64,000 bases of DNA from Paraurantiacibacter namhicola (GTDB lineage: Bacteria > Pseudomonadota > Alphaproteobacteria > Sphingomonadales > Sphingomonadaceae), in assembly GCF_001687545.1 (NCBI RefSeq), contig NZ_CP016545.1:496001-560000 (forward strand). Reading direction: 5' to 3'. Positions 43,937 to 52,982 of this stretch are shown here, in pieces. How positions within the stretch are numbered: the first letter of the stretch is position 1; each line of letters begins with the position of its first letter. The notes under the pieces are model-generated. The model was not told where the DNA came from. It searched no databases and worked only from the letters and a program-made list of their open reading frames with translations. The position numbers were made by a program, and so were the translations under genes.

Positions 43937-45559
43937 ATGGCTTTCGAACAGGCGGATATCGGCGGCACGGCAGGGGGCGAGCGCCGCGCGGATGTGGCGA
44001 TCATCGGCGCAGGACCTGCGGGCCTGACGGCGGGTTACCTGCTGGCCAAGGCTGGAAAGTCCGTCGTCATCATCGAGCAGGACGAGACCTATGTCGGCGG
44101 CATCAGCCGCACGGTGGAGCACGAAGGCTATCGCTTCGATATCGGCGGCCACCGCTTCTTTTCCAAGAGCGCGGCTGTCGTGGACCTGTGGAACGAGATC
44201 CTGCCCGACGATTTCATCGAACGCCCGCGCATGAGCCGCATCTATTACGAGGGCAAGTTCTACAGCTACCCGCTGCGCGCCTTCGAGGCGCTGCGTAATC
44301 TGGGCCTGCTGCGCTCGGCGCACTGCATGGCGAGTTATGCCTGGTTCAAGCTGTTCCCGAAGAAGGATGTGAAGAGCTTCGAGGACTGGACGATCAACCA
44401 GTTCGGGCAGAAGCTCTATTCCATCTTCTTCAAGACCTACACGGAAAAGGTGTGGGGCATGCCGTGTAACGAGATGAGCGCGGACTGGGCCGCCCAGCGC
44501 ATCAAGGGCCTCTCGCTCTGGAGCGCGGTGGTGGACGGGCTGAAGCGTTCGCTTGGCCTGAACAAGAAACCCAATGACGGCATGCAGGCCAAGACGCTGC
44601 TGGAAAACTTCCGCTACCCGCGCCTTGGCCCGGGCATGATGTGGGAAGCCGCGCGCGACAAGATCGAGGCAATGGGCGGCACCGTATTGATGGGCCATTC
44701 GCTGAAGCAGCTGTCCGCCGATGGCCGTGGCGGGTGGCGCATGAGTGCGACCACAGCTGACGGCGAGGTGGTGATTGCGGCAGACCACGCCATCAGCTCC
44801 GCCCCCATGCGCGAGCTGGGCCGCCGCCTGCACCCGCTGCCGGACACAGGATTGAATGCGGCCGAGCTTAATTACCGCGATTTCCTGACCGTCGCGCTGA
44901 TGGTGGAAGGCGAAGACCTGTTCCCCGACAACTGGATCTACATCCACGATTCCAAGGTCCAGGTCGGCCGCGTGCAGAACTTCCGCAGCTGGTCGCCCGA
45001 ACTAATTCCGGACGAAGACATGGCCTGCATCGGCCTGGAGTATTTCTGCTTCGAGGGTGACGGCCTGTGGGACATGGAAGACGCGGCCCTGGTCGATCTC
45101 GCCACAGTGGAGATGAAGACGCTCGGCCTGCTCGATCCTGCCCGCGTGAAGGGCGGGGTCGTCGTGCGCCAGCCCAAGGCATACCCCGTTTATGACGAGG
45201 ATTACGCCGCCAATGTGGAGGCAATGCGCCGCGAGCTGGAACACAGGCACCCCACGCTGCACCTTGTGGGCCGCAACGGAATGCACCGCTACAACAACCA
45301 GGACCACGCGATGATGACCGCCATGCTGACGGTGGAGAATATCCTCGCCGGCGAGCGGGTCTATGACACCTGGTGCGTCAATGAAGATGCCGAATACCAT
45401 GAAGCCGGGGACGAGGGCGCCGAGCGTGCGCTGCCGCGCCGCGAAGTGTCCGAAGACCAGGCCGCCGCGCTTGCCTCCCTGCGCGATGTGCCGGAGCGGG
45501 TGAAGCCTGCTGCCGAAACGAATGTTGCGGCGGGCGCGGATACGCGCAAGGTCGCCTGA
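43937..45559 (+). CDS. FAD-dependent oxidoreductase of the UDP-galactopyranose-mutase/amine-oxidase type
   Basis: This 540-residue protein has the FAD-binding motif [21 protein letters not shown] (GxGxxG) near residue 17 and the [13 protein letters not shown] segment. The C-terminal [29 protein letters not shown] is found in Glf-like and protoporphyrinogen-oxidase-like enzymes. The length exceeds Glf (about 370). It heads a run with GtrA and a GT-C protein, so it may act on a polyprenyl-linked sugar or lipid (inference). Confidence 0.8.
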   Translation: MAFEQADIGGTAGGERRADVAIIGAGPAGLTAGYLLAKAGKSVVIIEQDETYVGGISRTVEHEGYRFDIGGHRFFSKSAAVVDLWNEILPDDFIERPRMSRIYYEGKFYSYPLRAFEALRNLGLLRSAHCMASYAWFKLFPKKDVKSFEDWTINQFGQKLYSIFFKTYTEKVWGMPCNEMSADWAAQRIKGLSLWSAVVDGLKRSLGLNKKPNDGMQAKTLLENFRYPRLGPGMMWEAARDKIEAMGGTVLMGHSLKQLSADGRGGWRMSATTADGEVVIAADHAISSAPMRELGRRLHPLPDTGLNAAELNYRDFLTVALMVEGEDLFPDNWIYIHDSKVQVGRVQNFRSWSPELIPDEDMACIGLEYFCFEGDGLWDMEDAALVDLATVEMKTLGLLDPARVKGGVVVRQPKAYPVYDEDYAANVEAMRRELEHRHPTLHLVGRNGMHRYNNQDHAMMTAMLTVENILAGERVYDTWCVNEDAEYHEAGDEGAERALPRREVSEDQAAALASLRDVPERVKPAAETNVAAGADTRKVA

Positions 45560-45570
45560 GGAGGCGCGCG

Positions 45571-45987
45571 GTGAGCCTCACCAGCATCGGATCGCTTGCC
45601 TCGCGCATGGGCGATATCCGCTTCGTGCGATACGTGCTCGCCAGCGCGGGCGCACTGGCGGTCGATTTCGGCAGCTTCCTCGCCATGCTGCAGGTCGGTG
45701 TGGCGGCAACGCCCGCTGCGGCCGGTGGCTATTCCCTCGGCATGGCAGCGCACTGGCTGCTGTCCAGCCGCGCGGTGTTCGCGGACAATGCCGCGGAGCG
45801 CGGCTCTCGCAGGCACCGGCAGAAGGCGCTGTTTGTTATGTCGGCGCTGGTCGGCCTTGGCCTGACCACGCTGATCGTGGCCGCAGGGCAGGCGGGCGGC
45901 TGGGACCCCCGGCTGGCCAAGGTGCTGGCCGTGGGGGTGAGTTTCTGCACGACATACTGGCTGCGCAAGCAAATCGTGTTCCGGTGA
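45571..45987 (+). CDS. GtrA-family membrane protein
   Basis: This 138-residue protein starts at GTG with AGGAGG ten bases upstream. It has four membrane helices with FVRYVLASAGALAVDFGSFL and the terminal TTYWLRKQIVFR, typical of GtrA. GtrA proteins are thought to flip or bind polyprenyl-phosphate-linked glucose during envelope glycosylation. It lies between the FAD oxidoreductase and a GT-C-like protein. Confidence 0.88.
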   Translation: MSLTSIGSLASRMGDIRFVRYVLASAGALAVDFGSFLAMLQVGVAATPAAAGGYSLGMAAHWLLSSRAVFADNAAERGSRRHRQKALFVMSALVGLGLTTLIVAAGQAGGWDPRLAKVLAVGVSFCTTYWLRKQIVFR

Positions 45988-45997
45988 GGGGCGGGCA

Positions 45998-47791
45998 GTG
46001 GCAAGCGATCGGCAAGGACGCGGGCTCCGGCTGCCTCTCCTCCTCATTTGGCTGGGGCTGTCTGCGCTGCTGGTGCTGGGCGCGCTGGCGAATATCCGGC
46101 TGGGCCGCTTTCCCGATCCCGACGATACGCTGCGCCTGATCCAGGTGCGCGACCTGCTGGCAGGCCAGGGCTGGTTCGATCTCACCCAATACCGCATCGC
46201 CCCGCCGGAGGGGACGCCGATGCACTGGTCCCGCCTTGTCGACGCGCCCCTTGCTGTGCTGATAGCCATGCTGACACCACTGCTGGGGCAGGCCGGGGCG
46301 GAGATGGCGGCCGCCCTCATCGTGCCGCTGCTGCTGCTGGGGGTGACCATTGCCTCCGTCGGAGTGGCCACGCGGCGGATGTTCGGGCGGCAGGCGGCGA
46401 TCCTTGCCGCGCTGTTCACCGGCTTCATGCCGATGATCGTGTTCCAGCTGCAACCGCTGCGGATAGATCACCATGGCTGGCAGATTGCGCTGGTGGCGCT
46501 GGCCATGGCGGCCTCAAGCATGCGCTCGGCGCGGATGGGCGGCGCGCTGGCCGGCCTGTCGATGGCCGCCGGGCTGCTCGTGTCCATCGAGCTCCTGCCG
46601 CTCGCCGCCGCATTTGGTCTGGTTTTCCTGCTGCGCGGCTTGCGGAGTGGCGAAGGCCGCCGCTGGCTGACGTCTTACCTGTCCGGACTGGCCATCTCGA
46701 TGATCGGGCTGTTCCTGGCCTTGCGCGGTCCGGGAGACCTGGTGGTTTATTGCGATGCGATTTCGCTTCCGCACATCGCATTCTTCGCGATCACGGCGTT
46801 GGCTGCGGGCTTGTCCCGCTCGGCATCGAAATTCGTCTGGCTTGGCGTGCTGTCCGTGGGCGGCGCTGCGGGACTCGCCGTGTTTGCCATGCAAGCGCCC
46901 GAATGCGTGGGCTCACCCTTCGGATCGCTCGACCCGCTGGTGCAGCGATATTGGTACGCGAACATCGCGGAGGGCATGCCCGCCTGGCGTCAGGACTGGA
47001 CGGAGGCGCTGCCCGCACTGGCGCAGCTGGCCGTCGCACTGGCGGTGGGCGCCGTGCTGGCCGCGAGATCTCGCGGCCCCGCGCGCAGTGCCATCGTGGA
47101 CCATGTGCTGCTGCTCGCCCTGGCTGTGCTTGCCGCGCTGCTCACCTGGCGTTCGGTCGCTTTTGCGCAGCTCCTCGCGCTGCCTATCCTCGGCATGCTG
47201 GCGGCCGGACTGCTGGAGCGGATATCTGCTGCTACGCGTGCCATTTCCAAGCTATCTCTCGCGGCGCTTCTCACATTGGTATTTCTGCCTGCAGCGCCAT
47301 TCCTGATTGCCGAGCGCATTGGCTCGGGCGGCAAGGATGCCCCGGTTGGCGATCCAGCACCGGGAGAAAGAGCTGCGCCCATCCTCAGCCTGGCACACTC
47401 GGCCTGCGACGTGACGGGCAGCGCACGGAAGCTGGACAGCCTGCCGACCGGAACGGTGTTTGCGCCGCTCGATCTCGGGCCTGCAATCCTGCTGGGATCT
47501 TCGCACAGCGTCGTGGCGACCAGCCATCACCGCGCGAATGACGCCATGGCCGACGTGATCGGCGCCTTTACACAGTCACCTGAAGAGGCGCGAAAGACAA
47601 TCGCGGCGCGCGGGGCCGATTATGTCGCCTTGTGCAGCGATGTTGCGGAACCGGAGATATACCGGACGGCGAACGGACGGGGCTTCGCTGCGATGCTGTT
47701 GCGGGGCAGCACGCCGGAATGGCTGGAGCCGGTCGATATCGGCGCGCCGCCGCAATTCCGCGTCTGGCGCGTCAGGAATGGGCGGGATTAA
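45998..47791 (+). CDS. GT-C-fold membrane glycosyltransferase-like protein
   Basis: This 597-residue protein starts at GTG and has a dozen or so membrane helices. The first external loop holds FPDPDDTLRLIQVRDLL, with an acidic D-x-D pair after helix 1. Later it reads QPLRIDHHGWQIAL, resembling the DHH region of STT3/AglB oligosaccharyltransferases. The C-terminal soluble part ends FRVWRVRNGRD. It may transfer sugar from a polyprenyl donor in the periplasm; the family assignment is by layout. Confidence 0.7.
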   Translation: MASDRQGRGLRLPLLLIWLGLSALLVLGALANIRLGRFPDPDDTLRLIQVRDLLAGQGWFDLTQYRIAPPEGTPMHWSRLVDAPLAVLIAMLTPLLGQAGAEMAAALIVPLLLLGVTIASVGVATRRMFGRQAAILAALFTGFMPMIVFQLQPLRIDHHGWQIALVALAMAASSMRSARMGGALAGLSMAAGLLVSIELLPLAAAFGLVFLLRGLRSGEGRRWLTSYLSGLAISMIGLFLALRGPGDLVVYCDAISLPHIAFFAITALAAGLSRSASKFVWLGVLSVGGAAGLAVFAMQAPECVGSPFGSLDPLVQRYWYANIAEGMPAWRQDWTEALPALAQLAVALAVGAVLAARSRGPARSAIVDHVLLLALAVLAALLTWRSVAFAQLLALPILGMLAAGLLERISAATRAISKLSLAALLTLVFLPAAPFLIAERIGSGGKDAPVGDPAPGERAAPILSLAHSACDVTGSARKLDSLPTGTVFAPLDLGPAILLGSSHSVVATSHHRANDAMADVIGAFTQSPEEARKTIAARGADYVALCSDVAEPEIYRTANGRGFAAMLLRGSTPEWLEPVDIGAPPQFRVWRVRNGRD

Positions 47792-47817
47792 GCCGGCTTG
47801 GAATCCCCCGCCGGCTT
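47790..47817. terminator. Hairpin spanning both convergent stop codons
   Basis: AAGCCGGC...GCCGGCTT forms an 8-bp stem with a 12-base loop. The stem overlaps the TAA of the GT-C gene (47789-47791) and the TAA of msrB on the other strand (47818-47816). No T-run follows, so termination strength is uncertain. Confidence 0.55.
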
Positions 47818-48313
47818 ATGCCGGCTTGAAATCCATCGCGACGCCATTGATGCAATGGCGCTGGCCGGTCGGCTTGGGTCCATCATCGAAGATATGGCCC
47901 AGGTGTCCGCCGCAATCGGCGCAGTGCACTTCGGTGCGGGGATAGCCGATCTTGTAATCCGTGCTGGTCCCCACCGCGCCCTTGTCGATGGCGGCGTAGA
48001 AGCTGGGCCAGCCCGTGCCGCTCTCGAACTTCGTCCTGGAGGAATAGAGCCGGTTGCCGCAGCCTGCGCAGACGTAGGTCCCGGCGCGCTTTTCCTTGTT
48101 GAGGGGGGAGGTGTAGGGCCGCTCCGTCCCCGCTTCGCGCAGGACGTAGAATTCCTGCTTCGTCAGCTTCTTGCGCCACTGGGCAGCGGTCAGCTTGACG
48201 GGGAAATTCTTGGCCTCGGCGGGGGAGCCTCCGCAGGCGGCGAGCACGGTGAAGGCGCTGCCGGCTCCGAGCCAGCCCAGCACACCGCGGCGATTGATCT
48301 GTTTTTGGGTCAT
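47816..48313 (-). CDS. msrB: Peptide-methionine (R)-S-oxide reductase, Tat-exported
   Basis: This 165-residue protein starts MTQKQINRRGVLGWLGAGSAFTVLAAC, a twin-arginine signal with a lipobox-like LAAC. The MsrB domain has two zinc CxxC (CAGCG and CADCG), FESGTGWPSFYAAI and the catalytic GQRHCINGVAMDF. It reduces methionine R-sulfoxides in the envelope. The lone signal peptide sets it apart from cytosolic MsrB. Confidence 0.95.
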   Translation of the reverse strand: MTQKQINRRGVLGWLGAGSAFTVLAACGGSPAEAKNFPVKLTAAQWRKKLTKQEFYVLREAGTERPYTSPLNKEKRAGTYVCAGCGNRLYSSRTKFESGTGWPSFYAAIDKGAVGTSTDYKIGYPRTEVHCADCGGHLGHIFDDGPKPTGQRHCINGVAMDFKPA

Positions 48314-48323
48314 CACACGGGAT

Positions 48324-49613
48324 TTACCCGCCGGCACGCGAACCGTTCCTGAACGGCGCGGCAAGCAGGGCGAGCATGCCCTTGCCGCCCTTCTCCTTCA
48401 CGGCGGGCCCGCTTTGCATGACGCGCCGCCGGAACAGGCCGGATCCCAGCCTCACGGCGATCAACACCCACATGGCCTGCCAGGCCAGCGCCAGCGCGTG
48501 CAGCCAATACCCTTCCTGCGTGGCGGCCTGCGCCAGCATCGCAAAGGGGCTGGAGAGCGGGAAGGCAATGGCGATCCACTCCACCATCGTGCCCTGCTCG
48601 GCCAGGGCGTAATTGGCGAAGAAGAACAGCAGAACCTGCGCCATGGTCACGGGCATGGACAGCGTCTGCACCTCGCGCACCGTTGTCGCGAGCGAGCCGA
48701 TGGCCAGGAACAGCGATCCCAGCAGGAGGTAGCCCATGCCGAAATAGGCAACGCCCAGCAGGATGAAGGCAGGCCAGCCCACGCCGGGCTGCGGCAGGTC
48801 CGGGATGGCGGCACCCGCGAAATAGACGATGGGCGCACCCACCGCGACCCAGACGGCGACCCCCACCAGAGACACGCCCAGCATGGCGAACAGCTTGCCC
48901 AGGAACAGTGCGTCCAGCGGGATGGCGGCGGCCAGGATCTCGATGATCTTGTTGCCCTTCTCCTCGACCAAATTGGACAGCACCATGCCCGCCAGCAGCA
49001 TGATCAGCAGGAACAATACGGTCTGGCCCGCAATGGCTGTGGCGCGCTGCGCATCCTGCTGGTTTGCACCGCTGCCCGCGGCGGCCTGCAGCGAGACGGG
49101 CGGGAAATCCGCAGGGCCTTTGCCCGACGCGATGGAGGCGACCAGCGCCACCGTGCCGCGGTAACGCTGCAGCCGTTCCGGCGTGGCGGTGAGCACGGGA
49201 GCCTGCGGGCTGCCGGAGATGACGGCGGCAAGATTGCCCTCGCTGGATTCAAGCAGCGCGATGGTGTCCGACTGGCTGGCCATCAGGTCCGGCCGCACCA
49301 CGAAATCGGGCAGGCGGTCCGGTCCCATCTGGCGCTTGAGGGCGTCATAACCCTCCATCATCGCCGCCGCATCGCCAGGCGCCATGACTACCGCAACCTG
49401 CGGTGCGCCCGCGCTGTCGCGGATCGTGCTGCCGATTCCGCCGGCAAGCAAGCCCACCACCAGCGGGAACAGCGGGCCGAGGAGGAAGAAAAAGAAACTC
49501 TTGGAAAACAGGATCGCCAAGAAATCGCGCCGGGCGATAACCCATGCCGCCTGCAGCAGTGACAGCCGCGCCTTTGGCTTATTGCCGCTGGCATCGATGA
49601 AGGGATCGCTCAT
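48324..49613 (-). CDS. ABC-2-type exporter permease (NatB-like)
   Basis: This 429-residue protein has one N-terminal helix, a large extracytoplasmic domain and a cluster of C-terminal helices (TVLFLLIMLLAGMVLSNLVEEKGNKIIEILAAAI). The NLVEEKGNKIIEIL motif is typical of NatB/ABC-2 permeases. The ATG overlaps the stop of the ATPase gene. Substrate is unknown; sodium or drug-like molecules are usual for the family. Confidence 0.88.
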   Translation of the reverse strand: MSDPFIDASGNKPKARLSLLQAAWVIARRDFLAILFSKSFFFFLLGPLFPLVVGLLAGGIGSTIRDSAGAPQVAVVMAPGDAAAMMEGYDALKRQMGPDRLPDFVVRPDLMASQSDTIALLESSEGNLAAVISGSPQAPVLTATPERLQRYRGTVALVASIASGKGPADFPPVSLQAAAGSGANQQDAQRATAIAGQTVLFLLIMLLAGMVLSNLVEEKGNKIIEILAAAIPLDALFLGKLFAMLGVSLVGVAVWVAVGAPIVYFAGAAIPDLPQPGVGWPAFILLGVAYFGMGYLLLGSLFLAIGSLATTVREVQTLSMPVTMAQVLLFFFANYALAEQGTMVEWIAIAFPLSSPFAMLAQAATQEGYWLHALALAWQAMWVLIAVRLGSGLFRRRVMQSGPAVKEKGGKGMLALLAAPFRNGSRAGG

Positions 49614-50599
49614 GCCGCCACTCCTGCTGCCTGGTCGGCTTCCAGCTGCCGCGCGGCTGCCTCGCCCGCGATGGCAACGAAGGCATCGTGCAGCCCGGCC
49701 CGCTCGATGGAGAGCGACAATATGCCCGCATCCCCTTCGATCAGGGCGCGCAGCAGCGGCTCCACCCCGTCATCGGGCAGGGAAAACATGAAGAAGTCGC
49801 CTTCGCGCCGGTAATCGCTCGGCAGGGCCTTGCGCCATTCGCCCTCGCGCTGCGCCACTTCCAGCCGGACCTGCGCCGGGATGCGGTCGCGCGCCTCGTC
49901 GACGTCGCCGGCATAGGGCACCTTGCCGCCCGCGATGATGGCGATCTGCTCGCACAATCGCTCCGCATGGGCGATGACGTGGGTGGAGAAGATCACCGTC
50001 GTGCCCTTGGCGGCGAGGTCGCGGATGAGACCTTCCAGCTTGCCCTGGTTGATGGCGTCCAGCCCGCTGAAGGGCTCGTCCAGCACCACCAGTCGCGGCT
50101 CATGCACCAGCGTGCCCAGCAATTGTACGGTCTGCGCCATGCCCTTGGACAGCTGGCGGATCTGGCGATCCACCGCGTGGCCGAGGCCGTACTCTTCCAT
50201 CATGGCGATGCCGCGCTTGCGCCCTTCGGCCAAGGGCAGGCCGCGCAGCGCGCCCATGAAGGCGATGGCGTCGGGCGCTTTCATCGCGGGGTACAGGCCG
50301 CGCTCTTCGGGCAGGTAACCCACCGCGCCGGCGATTTCCTGCGGGCGCGCATGGCCCAGCAGGAAACGCTCTCCCTCGTCCGGGTCGATAATGCCCAGGA
50401 GCATGCGCAGCGTGGTCGTCTTGCCCGCGCCATTGGGGCCCAGGATGCCGTAGATCGCGCCTTCGGGCACGGACAGGTCCACCCCGTCCACGGCCAGCGT
50501 GCCGCCGAAGCGTTTGACCAGCCCGCGTGCCTCTATGGCAAGGCGCGGGGTGGCTGGTGTGTTGTGAGATGCGGCCCGTTGGCCTAGCGCTGCGTCCAT
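49610..50599 (-). CDS. ABC exporter ATPase (NatA-like)
   Basis: This 329-residue ATPase has Walker [10 protein letters not shown], signature segment [13 protein letters not shown] (degenerate LSGGQ), Walker [13 protein letters not shown] and a C-terminal extension. It energises the NatB-like permease encoded just downstream, with a 4-base overlap. Confidence 0.92.
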   Translation of the reverse strand: MDAALGQRAASHNTPATPRLAIEARGLVKRFGGTLAVDGVDLSVPEGAIYGILGPNGAGKTTTLRMLLGIIDPDEGERFLLGHARPQEIAGAVGYLPEERGLYPAMKAPDAIAFMGALRGLPLAEGRKRGIAMMEEYGLGHAVDRQIRQLSKGMAQTVQLLGTLVHEPRLVVLDEPFSGLDAINQGKLEGLIRDLAAKGTTVIFSTHVIAHAERLCEQIAIIAGGKVPYAGDVDEARDRIPAQVRLEVAQREGEWRKALPSDYRREGDFFMFSLPDDGVEPLLRALIEGDAGILSLSIERAGLHDAFVAIAGEAAARQLEADQAAGVAA

Positions 50600-50643
50600 G
50601 CAACACGCCTACACAGCGCGGGGCCGGAGGGGCAAGGCGTAAG

Positions 50644-51702
50644 ATGGCGCGAAATCAGCCTATTGCCGCCCTGCAGGAAGCCTTGCGGGAGAAGGCGCGT
50701 GAACTGGGCTTCGTAGCGGTCGGTTTCACCCATGCGGCCGACGATCCGGAGCGTGCGCGCCGCCTGCATGAATGGCTGGAGGCGGGCCATCACGGCGATA
50801 TGGCGTGGATGGAAGACCGCGCCGATGTGCGGCAGGGCCCCGCCAGCATGTGGCCCGAGGCAAAGAGCGTCATTGCGCTGGGCATGGCCTATACGCCCGA
50901 TGCCGACCCGCTGGCGCTGGAGGGAGACGGGGCAAAGGCCCGCATCTCCGTCTATGCGCAAGGGCGCGATTATCATGACACAGTGAAGAAGGCGCTGAAG
51001 GCGCTCGCCCGCTGGCTGGTGGAACAGGCGCCCGAAACGCAGCTGAAGGTCTTCGTGGACACCGCCCCGGTGATGGAAAAGCCGCTGGGGCAGGCGGCTG
51101 GCATCGGCTGGCAGGGCAAGCATAGCAACCTCGTCAGCCGGGAGCATGGCAGCTGGCTGTTCCTGGGCGCGATCTACACGACGCTTGCCTTCGAGCCGGA
51201 CGCGGCGGAGGCCGACCATTGCGGATCGTGCACCGCCTGCCACCAGGCCTGCCCGACGGACGCCTTCCCGCAGCCCTATGTGGTCGATGCGCGGCGCTGC
51301 ATCTCCTACCTGACCATCGAGCTGAAGGGCCCCATCCCGCACGAATTCCGCGAGGCAATGGGCAACCGCATCTATGGCTGCGACGATTGCCTGGCCGTGT
51401 GCCCGTGGAACAAGTTTGCCGACAGCGCGGCGCGCCACAAAGCCTTCGTGCCGCGAGAGGAGCTGGTGGCACCCGACCTCGCCGCGCTGCTGGCGCTTGA
51501 CGATGCGGGCTTCCGGCAGAAATTCTCCGGCAGCCCGATCAAGCGTATCGGGCGGGACCGCTTCGTGAGGAATTGCCTGGTCGCGGCTGGCAACAGCGGC
51601 AATGGCGCGCTGCTGGCCATGGTGGAGACCCTGCGGGATGATCCCGACCCGGTGGTGGCGGAAGCGGCGGATTGGGCAGCTGCACGCCTCAGTGAGGCCT
51701 AG
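50644..51702 (+). CDS. queG: Epoxyqueuosine reductase
   Basis: This 352-residue protein starts [14 protein letters not shown]. It has two ferredoxin-type cluster motifs, [16 protein letters not shown] and [13 protein letters not shown], the RR-like [15 protein letters not shown] and a C-terminal HEAT-like repeat. QueG is cobalamin-dependent and completes queuosine synthesis at tRNA position 34. It is divergent from the ABC ATPase. Confidence 0.95.
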   Translation: MARNQPIAALQEALREKARELGFVAVGFTHAADDPERARRLHEWLEAGHHGDMAWMEDRADVRQGPASMWPEAKSVIALGMAYTPDADPLALEGDGAKARISVYAQGRDYHDTVKKALKALARWLVEQAPETQLKVFVDTAPVMEKPLGQAAGIGWQGKHSNLVSREHGSWLFLGAIYTTLAFEPDAAEADHCGSCTACHQACPTDAFPQPYVVDARRCISYLTIELKGPIPHEFREAMGNRIYGCDDCLAVCPWNKFADSAARHKAFVPREELVAPDLAALLALDDAGFRQKFSGSPIKRIGRDRFVRNCLVAAGNSGNGALLAMVETLRDDPDPVVAEAADWAAARLSEA

Positions 51703-52922
51703 CGCAATTCCTTAAGGCTTTCAGCCTCCACGATCTGTTCGGCTGTGGCGCTCACACGCTCTGCCACCAGCTTGCTGCCCGCGACATAATCCTTCACCCG
51801 GTTCACGCAGTCGAGTGCGATCACGCGCCCTTCGCGCAGGTAAGTGACGCTGAAGCTGCGTTCTTCCATGCTGCCGCGCAGCACGGTCTCGTCATGGCCG
51901 AAGGAGAGGCCGCAGGTCTGCAATTTCAGATCGTACTGATTTGACCAGAACCACGGCAGCGCGTCGTAAGGCAGCGGGTCACCGGTGATGTGCCGGGCCA
52001 CGGTCTTGGCCATGTCATGCGCGTTCTGCACGCTTTCCAGCCGGATGACCTCGCCCGCGGCATAGGGATTGGCGTGCGCCGCGCAGTCGCCCACGGCATA
52101 GATGTGCGGCAGGCTGGTGCGGCAATGTTCGTCCACGTCCACGCCGTTCGCCCCGGCAGCCCCGGCCGCGATCAGCGGGCCTACGGCAGGGACGATGCCA
52201 ATGCCGGCGACCACGAAATCGCACGGGATGGTCTCGCCCGCATCGGTCACCACGCCGGTGACGCGGGTATCGTCGCCGTCCAGCTTCTCGACCCAGGTCG
52301 ACAGGCGGATATCGACGCCCTGCCTGCGGTGCTCTTCCAGGTAAAACCCCGACAGCTCATCCCCGGCGACGCGGGCCAGCAGGCGGTCCTGCATCTCCAG
52401 CAGGGTTACCTCGCAGCCAGACTTGCGCAGCACGGCGGCTGCTTCCAGCCCGATATATCCACCGCCGATCACGACGACGCGCCTGCGCCCTGCGTCCAGC
52501 TCGCTGCGCAGCAGGTCCGCATGTGCCTTGTCGCGCACGCAGTGCACGCCTTCCAGCTCCGCGCCGGGAATGGGCAGCCGCCGCGCATCGCCGCCGCCGG
52601 CCCAGATCAGCTTGTCGAAGCCGATCTCCTCGCCAGTGCCCAGCTCCGCACGCCGCTTGCGCGCGTCGATCTTGCGCACCGCGCTGCCCAGGTGGAGGCG
52701 AATGTCCTTTTCCGCCCAGAAGCTTTCGGGCCGGACCATGATTCGCTCGAAAGGCTTGTCGCCGGCGAGGTATTCCTTGCTCAGCGGCGGGCGCTCATAC
52801 GGCATGGCAAGATCGCGCCCGACCATTCGGATGGAGCCCTTGAAGCCAAGCTGGCGGAGCATGATCGCAGCCTGCGCACCGCCGTGGCCGGTGCCGACTA
52901 TCAGGACATCGCATGTTCTCAT
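51699..52922 (-). CDS. FAD-dependent ferredoxin-reductase-type oxidoreductase
   Basis: This 407-residue protein begins [19 protein letters not shown] (FAD GxGxxG), has a second dinucleotide motif [17 protein letters not shown] for NAD(P), and ends in a small reductase C-domain. Related proteins feed electrons to ferredoxins of cytochrome P450 or Rieske systems, but no such partner is adjacent. The stop overlaps queG by four bases on the other strand. Confidence 0.88.
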   Translation of the reverse strand: MRTCDVLIVGTGHGGAQAAIMLRQLGFKGSIRMVGRDLAMPYERPPLSKEYLAGDKPFERIMVRPESFWAEKDIRLHLGSAVRKIDARKRRAELGTGEEIGFDKLIWAGGGDARRLPIPGAELEGVHCVRDKAHADLLRSELDAGRRRVVVIGGGYIGLEAAAVLRKSGCEVTLLEMQDRLLARVAGDELSGFYLEEHRRQGVDIRLSTWVEKLDGDDTRVTGVVTDAGETIPCDFVVAGIGIVPAVGPLIAAGAAGANGVDVDEHCRTSLPHIYAVGDCAAHANPYAAGEVIRLESVQNAHDMAKTVARHITGDPLPYDALPWFWSNQYDLKLQTCGLSFGHDETVLRGSMEERSFSVTYLREGRVIALDCVNRVKDYVAGSKLVAERVSATAEQIVEAESLKELR

Positions 52923-52982
52923 GTCTGCAAGTGGTTGCCGCGCATCGCCCTTGCGTCAAGCCCGGCGATGCGCGGCGTGCCC

